Assembly: GCA_002291875.1 (NCBI GenBank)
Contig: DBAV01000089.1
Coordinates: forward strand, 1-21,440
DNA from: Hyphomonadaceae bacterium UBA1001
GTDB taxonomy: Bacteria; Pseudomonadota; Alphaproteobacteria; Caulobacterales; Aquidulcibacteraceae
Direction of reading: 5' to 3'
Length of the DNA: 21,440 bases
In this document: piece after piece, positions 15,867 to 21,440 of the stretch
Layout of the letters: each line of letters starts with the position of its first letter
How positions within the stretch are numbered: position 1 is the stretch's first letter
Notes under the pieces: model-generated
Told to the model about the DNA's origin: nothing
Database searches by the model: none
The model's input: only the letters and a program-made list of their open reading frames with translations
Program-made: the position numbers and the translations under genes

Positions 15867-16159
15867 GCGGCGAGCCTGTTTGAACCCGCTTCCGAAGACC
15901 CTCGCAGAACCCTTGCTCCACAAGGATTCCACGGAGTCAGTTCACTGCGTCCTGTGCGTATCCAAAGCCACGCGAAAATCGCCCATTCCGTGTCCACCCA
16001 CCAACTTGTCCTGATTGCCCTATGCTGACCTGTGGCCGCTTCCGGTGGAGACAGCGGCGGTGGTGGGTTCATGAGGGATGCTGAACGGGGCGCAGGCCCG
16101 CGCGGACACACCGACCCATGACCTGCCCGCGATGCACCTTGCGCTGTAATGTGGCCGCG

Positions 16160-16588
16160 TCAGAGCGGCACGTCCTGCAGGTCAACAATGGCGGCGGCCA
16201 CCTCCGGGTGGGCGCTCTGCCTCAGCGTGCGCACCAGGCGCTGGTCGGCGGTGACCAGGCTGCAGCCTCGATCAAGCGCCAGCAAAATGTAAAGGCAGTC
16301 ATAGGCGGGATGGTCGAGGTCGATCGCCATGGCGGTCGCGCGGTGCAGATGCTGGCCCATGGCGACGCGCTCGATATCCGCGTGCTCAAGCAGTCGGGCG
16401 GCCATGACGGCTTGCGCGGACGCGAGCTCCCCAAGCCTGTGCTTCTTCCACAGGATGTCGGCGCACTCGGGAACAAGCAGGTCCGGCGCCGACAGCTTCG
16501 CCCGCCGCAAAGCCAGCGCGTTTGCCGTGCCTGGTTCCTCGACGACCCATTTGACCGCCACGCTGGCGTCGACAACGAAGGCGCTCAC
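16160..16588 (-). CDS. vapC: VapC/FitB-type PIN-domain ribonuclease toxin
   Basis: A 142-residue PIN-domain protein. The four acidic residues of the active site are present: D7 (FVVDASVAVKW), E41 (LVPECADILWK), D97 (AYDCLYILLA) and D115 (LVTADQRL). The length is normal for VapC. These toxins cleave RNA, often tRNA, when the antitoxin is degraded. Translation starts at a GTG (16588) that overlaps the vapB stop (GTGA) with GAGGAG just before, so toxin and antitoxin are coupled. The ORF extends upstream only as a shadow of vapB. The pair lies in the tRNA-Ser island, where it would favour island retention. Confidence 0.92.
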   Translation of the reverse strand: MSAFVVDASVAVKWVVEEPGTANALALRRAKLSAPDLLVPECADILWKKHRLGELASAQAVMAARLLEHADIERVAMGQHLHRATAMAIDLDHPAYDCLYILLALDRGCSLVTADQRLVRTLRQSAHPEVAAAIVDLQDVPL

Positions 16589-16824
16589 CGCTCCTCGCGC
16601 ATCTGCCGGAGGAGCTCTTCTGAAGGCGTCTGGCGCCGGCCAGCCGTCAGTGCGCGCAGCTGGGCGGCCAGCTCTTCGAATGAGGGCTCGGCCTCGGTAC
16701 TCAGGGCCTGGCGCAGGATCTCGCGGTGCTCGGCCTCCGCCGATCGGCCATGCCGGGCCGCGCGGCGCTTGAGGCGTGCCACGAGGTCCTCGTCCAGATT
16801 GCGCACATGCAGGCTGGCAGGCAT
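16585..16824 (-). CDS. vapB: VapB/FitA-type ribbon-helix-helix antitoxin
   Basis: A 79-residue antitoxin. The N-terminal ribbon-helix-helix (MPASLHVRNLDEDL, then KRRAARHGRSAEAEHREIL) is of the FitA type, which binds DNA as a dimer of dimers; the C-terminal part (about 45-79) would wrap the PIN toxin. The ATG at 16824 is chosen because GGAGG (16831-16835) lies 6 nt upstream; a GTG at 16848 and an ATG at 16830 are in frame but poorly spaced. It likely represses its own promoter together with the toxin. It neutralises the downstream VapC. Confidence 0.9.
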   Translation of the reverse strand: MPASLHVRNLDEDLVARLKRRAARHGRSAEAEHREILRQALSTEAEPSFEELAAQLRALTAGRRQTPSEELLRQMREER

Positions 16825-16866
16825 CGGCATCCTCCGGATCAGGGCCACATGGGATCAATGCTGGCA

Positions 16867-16895
16867 AAGATAGCACTGCTGCCGTCTGGTGCCAA
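16867..16895 (-). promoter_or_regulatory. Promoter of vapBC
   Basis: On the coding strand TTGGCA (16895-16890), 17 nt, TATCTT (16872-16867). Read in the Caulobacter form it is TTGGCAC-N14-GCTATCTT. It lies about 43 nt upstream of the vapB ATG. The rest of the gap 16896-17093 shows only a 6-bp GGTGCC/GGCACC repeat (16888-16893 and 16914-16919). Confidence 0.5.
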
Positions 16896-17093
16896 TCTTG
16901 AGCAGGCACCGCGTTGCGCGAGGGTGCGTGCGGTCAGGCGAGCAGCGCTCGGGCCGGATTGCATGCACCCCTGCAATGATCACGGCGCTTGGCGGCTGTG
17001 GCCGACGGCGCCAGACACAGGCAGGTGGTGCATGGTCAAGGAGCGCGGTTGGTCGCCTCACGCGTCAAGCCGCCCCAACCCGTGTCGCCGCGC

Positions 17094-19066
17094 TCACGCG
17101 GCCGCGCCCGCGCCTTGCGGCTCGGGTGTTTCGGGCCTTGGCACCTGCATCAGCCGGCCGCGGTCGAGCACCCACACCTCACCGGCGGCGGCGATGGTCT
17201 GGGGGCGATGGGCGACGACGATGCGGGTGATCGGCAGGGTGGCGAGGGCTGCGTTCAGCGCCATCTCGGTGGCGACATCCAGGTGCGCGGTGCCCTCGTC
17301 CATCACCAGGATCGAGGGCTGGCGATAGAGCGCGCGGGCGATCATCAGCCTGGCCTTCTGACCGCCCGACAGCGCCGCGCCGAGATCACCGACCAGGGTA
17401 TGAAAGCCCATCGGCATGCGCTCGATGTCGTCGTGCACCTGGGCCAGGCGGCACACCGCGCGCACCCGCTCCATGTCCACCGACGGGTCCAGCCCTGCCA
17501 CATTCTGCGCGATCGACCCGGCCAGCAGGGCATCGTCCTGCATCACCACGCCAAGCTGGGCGCGCACCTCGCCATAGGACGGCTTGAGCAGGCCCAGCAT
17601 CACCTTGATCAGGGTCGATTTGCCCGCCCCCGAGGGGCCGGCAATGGCGACAAAGGCGCCCGGCTCGACCCGCATCGACGCCCCGGACAGCACTTCGGGC
17701 TCGCCCACGGCATAGCGGTGGACGACATTGCGCAGCTCGATCGCCCCGCGCAGGCGCACGGCCCCCGTGCCGCGCGGCGGGGCATCCAGCCCCGGCTCGC
17801 GGGCGGCGAGCGCGATGTCGGCGATCCGCTCGAGTTGCAAATCGAGCAGGCGCAATGCGATCACCTGGTCGACGAAGGCGGTGGCCCGTGCGCTGAACAT
17901 GCCCTGTAGGCCAGGAAGGCGGTCATCATGCCCACCGTCATGCCGCCCTCGATCACCATGCGCGCGGCCATGAACACCAGCGCCACATCGACCAGGCGCA
18001 TCACGAGGCGATTGAGCCCGTCAAATCCGATCTGCAGGTTGCCAGCCCGGATCCCCGAGTTCAGCGTGGCGGCGGCGAGGTTGCGCCAACCCTCCTCGCG
18101 CTGTCCCTCAGCGCCCATCACCTTGAGCGTCTGGATCGCGCGCACGGTCTCGAGAAAGCGCGTCTCCTCCTTGGCGTCGTTGACGATCTGGTCGGCCGCC
18201 GTGCGGCGCTGCAGGTCCAGCGTCAAAAGCCGGATCGCCGCGAAGGCCGCCACCGCGCCCATCACCAGCACCGCCAGCGTCGGCGCAAAAATGAACATCA
18301 GCACGGCGGTGGCGATCGCCAGCACCCCGTCGAGCAGCACCGCGATGGCGCCCGAGGTGATCTGGTGCTGGACCTGTTCGGCGGCCTGGAAGCGTGACTG
18401 AATATCCCCGACATGGCGTTTCTGGAACCAGTTCAGCGGCAGGCGCACCAGATGGTGGAACAGGGCCGCACGCATGTCGAACGACATCGCATGGCCCACC
18501 ATCTGCAGCACCAGCCCGCGCACCGCGCCCGAGATCACCTCGAAGGTGGCCGCGATCGCGAATCCCAGCGCCAGCACGACCAGCAGCTGGCCATCCCCGC
18601 GCAGGATGGCGCTGTCGATCACCAGCTGGGTATAGAACGGCCCCGCCAGCACCAGGGTCTCGATCACCAGCGAGAGCACCAGCGCCTTGACCAGGCCCCC
18701 CGTGACCGCCGGCGTGAAGCGCACCAGGCTCGACAGCTTTACGGGGTTGCGGTTGCGCTTGGGCTGGAAGGACGGCGTGGGCGTCAGCTCGAGCGCGATG
18801 CTGGTGAAATGCCGCCCCGCCTCGGCGAGCGTCATGTGCACGCGCCCCGCCGCCGGGTCGTGCAGGATGAGGTGGGTGCGCGTGGCCCTCACCAGCACCA
18901 CGAAGTGGTTGAGGTCCCAGTGCAGGATGGCCGGCCTGGCCAGCCCGCGCAGTTCGTGGGGCTCGCACCGCACCCCGCGTCCGCCCAACCCCAGGGCGGC
19001 CGCCACCTCCAGCATGGCCCCCGCCATCATGCCCTTGATCGACACCGGAACGCGCGAGGCGGACAC
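17094..19066 (-). pseudogene. C39-peptidase-type ABC exporter (CvaB/RaxB-like), truncated and frameshifted
   Basis: Such transporters cut double-Gly leaders from small peptides and export them with a membrane-fusion protein and outer-membrane channel. The first part (19066-17861) carries the second half of a C39 peptidase domain with its His (WDLNHFVVL) and Asp (LHDPAAG), then six-helix membrane domain. The catalytic Cys segment that should come first is missing; the frame opens only at about 19113. The frame runs off at AFLAY (17902-17908), and the rest continues at GMFSARAT in another frame: inserting one base restores the family sequence. The ATPase part (17900-17094) is complete: Walker A GPSGAGKST, Q loop MQDD, signature LSGGQKARL, Walker B ILVMDEGTAHLD, H loop VVAHRP. 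DEGTAHLD is typical of CvaB-like exporters. Without Cys and frame it would not work. Confidence 0.85.
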
Positions 19067-19113
19067 CTTCTCACCGTCGAAGGGGTCGGTTTCTTGCTTG
19101 CAAACACCGAGTT

Positions 19114-19466
19114 GAGTGGGTCATCGGTCGAGCAGGAATAAAGCCCGGGACGCGCCTGAACCGCCAAGTTTGCGCCGGCCCCTCAACCCATGTTTCGCAC
19201 AGCAAAACATGACCTTCTCCCCGAGGAGAAGGTGTCGACGCTGGGGTCTTTGGGGTCGCGGCGAAGGATGGACGAAGCTGGTAGCCCTGCCTCTGTCAGA
19301 GAGGGTGTGACTCAACCGTCGAAGCGTTCCGGGGCGCACATGACGCTGGTCCCACGATGGATCCGGAGCCGGCGCCCAACGCGGACGGTTGATCGACCGT
19401 CCCCGGCATTCCCCCTGCCCGCCACACCGGTCGCCGCCCTGCGTGCGTGACCGGTGCGCGCCGCAC
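19114..19466. other. Hairpin-rich intergenic region
   Basis: No gene. Inverted repeats: CATGTTT/AAACATG (19189-19211), CCTTCTCC/GGAGAAGG with loop CCGA (19213-19232), CCTCT/AGAGG (19290-19304), GGACGGT/ACCGTCC (19383-19402) and CACCGGTC/GACCGGTG (19425-19456). The last two lie just beyond the stop of the autotransporter gene and could end its transcript, though neither has a U tract. The CCTTCTCC hairpin resembles palindromes dispersed in many alphaproteobacterial genomes. Confidence 0.5.
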
Positions 19467-21440
19467 TTACCAGCTGATGCGCGTGCCTGCCCGCACGCCA
19501 TGGCTCTCGGAGCCGAAATCACCCTCATAGTCGGCGAACAGCGTCAGCGGGCCCAGCTGGCCATCCAGGCCCAGCGCCACGAAGGCGTCGCCGCGCGCGC
19601 GTCCCGTGCCCTCGACGCGGAAGCGTGCGCCGCTGGAGAAGGCGGCGTCGAGCACCGGCACGTCATCGCCGAACACCTGGCGCCAGCCGACGGTGGCACG
19701 CGGGGTCACCGCCCCCAGATTGGTCGACACCGTGCCGGCGAGGCGCGCCAATGCACCGGTGAGGTCGGTACTTCCCACGCGCAGGTTCAGCGCATTGGCA
19801 CCGGTTTCGGTAAAGCCGTCGATGCGCACGTCGCGCACCTCGACCCCGGCCTCGGGGGTGAAGGTGAACCCGCCCGCAGGGATGGCACGGGCGACCGACA
19901 GCGCCAGCACCCGCGAGTCTGCGTCCGGGGTGCCGCTGGCGACGCGGTCGGGGGCGGTGAAGCTGATCGAGCGCGTGCTGGTGCCGTCACTCCAGCCGAA
20001 ACCGATGCGACCCAGCGCCTGCGGCATAGGCCGCATGGGCGCCCACCAGCACGGTTTCCTGTTCGAGGGTGGCGCGCGCCGGCAGGCCGGCGTCGGCCTC
20101 GCTGGCGATGAAGGCGCCGTGCCCGCCGACACTCCAGCCCGAGGGCCAGCGATGCTCGAGCCCGCCGACGACGCCGAAATGGGTGTCATCACGACCGGCA
20201 CGGCCCCGCTCGGTGGCAATTTCACCGGCAGTGGCGACGAGGTCGGCAAAGGCGCTGAGCCCCTGGGGCACTTCGCCCCCCGTTCGCACACGCCGGTCGA
20301 GGCTGCGCCCGGCAATCTCGAGTGCGTCGGCCACCAGGGGGGCGGCGTGCGACAGCCCTGCCCCGGAGGCTTCGTCAAGGCCGGTGCGCGCTTCGCCCGC
20401 CGTGGCGAACAGGAAGGTGTCGCACACGGCGAGCTGATCGCCCGCGCTCGCGGTGTCGCACACCGGCTGCAGCGCGCCGGCCACCGCTCGCTGGTTGTCG
20501 GCGAGCGCGATGGAGCCAAGGTCGGCGGCATTGCGGGTCATGGTCAGCACGATCGCATTGCCGGTATTGGCACTGCTGATCGAGAAGAAAGCCAGCGGCA
20601 CGACCTGGAAATTGCCGGTCACCCCGCCACCTGAGGTCAGCACGGTGAATTGCTGAGGCCCCGTGGGGAAGGCGGTGCGGTCGACCAGCGAGCGCACCCG
20701 CACCTGGGCGCCGGTATCGACGGTGGTGATGCCCGCCACGACCAGACGGTCAGACTGGGCGGCGTTGACATCGACATCCAGAATCGATCCCGCGCGGAAG
20801 CGCGCATCGTCGGCCGAAAGCACCCCGATGGTGCCGCTGCCCGGAATGCCGGCTGCCACGACCCCGCCCGAGGCGACATCAACGACGCCGCGCACGCTGC
20901 CCAGTCCCGAAAGGGTGGTCCCGGACTGAAGGACAAGGCCCGGTCCACCGACCTCGAAGGCCGATCCGGACGCCAGCGACAGCGCGCCCTGGCGCACCGT
21001 GAAGCCGTCGGACACGAACATGGTGCCCGTGAAGGTCAGCGTGCCGGCGCCGGTCTTTTCGGCCGTCTCGAACCCGAAGAAGAAGGCGTCATTGCCGGCA
21101 TGGGTGGTGTCGGCGCTGGCGATGATGCGCAGGATGTCGGCACCGGCCTGGCCATTGACCGCTCCGAGTACCGTGCTGCCAGCCGTCAGCTCGACGACGT
21201 CATCGCCCGCGCCGAGCTCGATGTCGCCCGACAGCGTGCCGGAATTCTCGATGCGGTCATTGCCGCCGCCCATCAGGATGTCGCCGCCCGGGCCGCCCAT
21301 CAGCAGGTCATCGCCGCGGTCGCCGAAGAGCCGGTCGGCGGCGACGCTGCCGAAGATCGCGTCCCGGCCGGTGCTGCCGAACACGTCCCGCCCGGTCAGC
21401 GAGAGGATTTCGGCGCGGAGCGCGGCGCGCGCGGCGTCAT
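19467..21440 (-). pseudogene. RTX-repeat autotransporter beta-barrel protein, frameshifted (5' end outside window)
   Basis: The frame is open at the right edge, so the start is missing. Nearest the edge is a run of calcium-binding nonapeptide-like repeats (GRDVFGSTGRDAIFGS, then GDRGDDLLMGG, GGDILMGGGNDRIENSG, GAGDDVVEL). A beta-helix-like passenger end follows (SGTTLSGLGSVRGVVDVASGG), then the AIDA-type VLTSGG linker, and finally the barrel: HFGVVGGLEHRW, SVGGHGAFI, and after the shift IGFGWSDGTSTRSISF, GVEVRDVRIDGF, ATVGWRQVFGDD, ending in TRISW with the terminal aromatic residue of outer-membrane barrels. Reading stops at 19987 in the first frame; removing one base from the CCC at 20011-20013 joins both halves. 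It would display or release a calcium-binding passenger. The joined fold and single-base break are seen; function is inferred. Confidence 0.8.

Larger units (their letters stand above)
15562..16159. other. Gene-poor, lower-GC island segment
   Basis: About 600 bp, visibly richer in A/T than the rest of the window up to about 16020. No reading frame here looks like a gene. On the minus strand a hydrophobic segment (YSIVTALLFNVIAHRVAGYFF, split: 15708-15781) can be read just after a run of nine T, but it has no start and is preceded by stops; it may be a decayed membrane-protein tail. Two intrinsic terminators lie at 15782-15866. The 3' part to 16159 returns to high GC. Confidence 0.4.

Noticed and set aside
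15749..16111. 120-codon leftward frame in the low-GC island block
   Set aside because: It ends through a terminator T run, has no ribosome site and no recognisable motif; at most a decayed fragment.
15141..21440. Second attachment site copying the tRNA-Ser 3' end
   Set aside because: No copy of the GGTTCGAATCC end was seen by eye elsewhere in the window.

Overview
This is a GC-rich chromosomal window from an alphaproteobacterium. The evidence is a C-terminal ChvG-type sensor kinase, an F1-ATPase inhibitor zeta subunit (an alphaproteobacterial protein), a fused indolepyruvate:ferredoxin oxidoreductase beside an Lrp/AsnC regulator, and a translationally coupled hisS-hisZ-hisG operon whose HisRS has the atypical alphaproteobacterial motif 2. 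Several promoter candidates share the architecture TTG(4 nt)-N13/14-GCTA, close to the housekeeping promoter of Caulobacter. A member of Caulobacterales/Maricaulales is therefore a reasonable guess, but genus cannot be fixed from this sequence alone.

Layout. 1-1025: the end of a sensor histidine kinase gene. 1077-1721: exported SOUL-type haem-binding protein. 1727-3251 (minus): zeta subunit followed by a thiolase, as a coupled pair. 3317-about 4400: a small phage relic holding the C-terminal part of a MuF head-morphogenesis protein fused to a PBECR-like nuclease domain, then a decapitated HK97 prohead protease. 4462-7923 (minus): IorA/IorB fusion, divergent from an Lrp-family regulator (8119-8625) across a 37-bp interrupted palindrome. 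8648-8671: hairpin terminator shared by converging transcripts. 8839-12355 (minus): hisS-hisZ-hisG with 4-nt stop/start overlaps and a good promoter. 12485-13642 (minus): long-chain polyprenyl diphosphate synthase for quinone side chains. 13993-14808: M48 metalloprotease lipoprotein.

From 15051 the window becomes accessory. tRNA-Ser(CGA) with its own promoter is followed by attachment-arm-like repeats, an integrase stump, about 600 bp of lower-GC DNA with two opposed intrinsic terminators, and a VapBC/FitAB toxin-antitoxin pair (16160-16824). Next come a C39-peptidase ABC exporter that has lost its catalytic cysteine end and carries a one-base frameshift (17094-19066), a hairpin-rich gap, and a large gene running off the right edge that joins RTX calcium-binding repeats to an autotransporter beta-barrel, also broken by a single-base indel.

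The core genes are ordinary metabolism: histidine synthesis and charging, aryl-pyruvate and acyl-CoA oxidation, quinone synthesis and ATPase control. The most unusual items are the MuF-PBECR toxin relic, the RTX-autotransporter hybrid next to a type I exporter, the palindromic operator at ior/lrp, and the structured low-GC DNA in the tRNA-Ser island. Both frameshifts are one-base indels, so sequencing error has to be excluded before decay is accepted.
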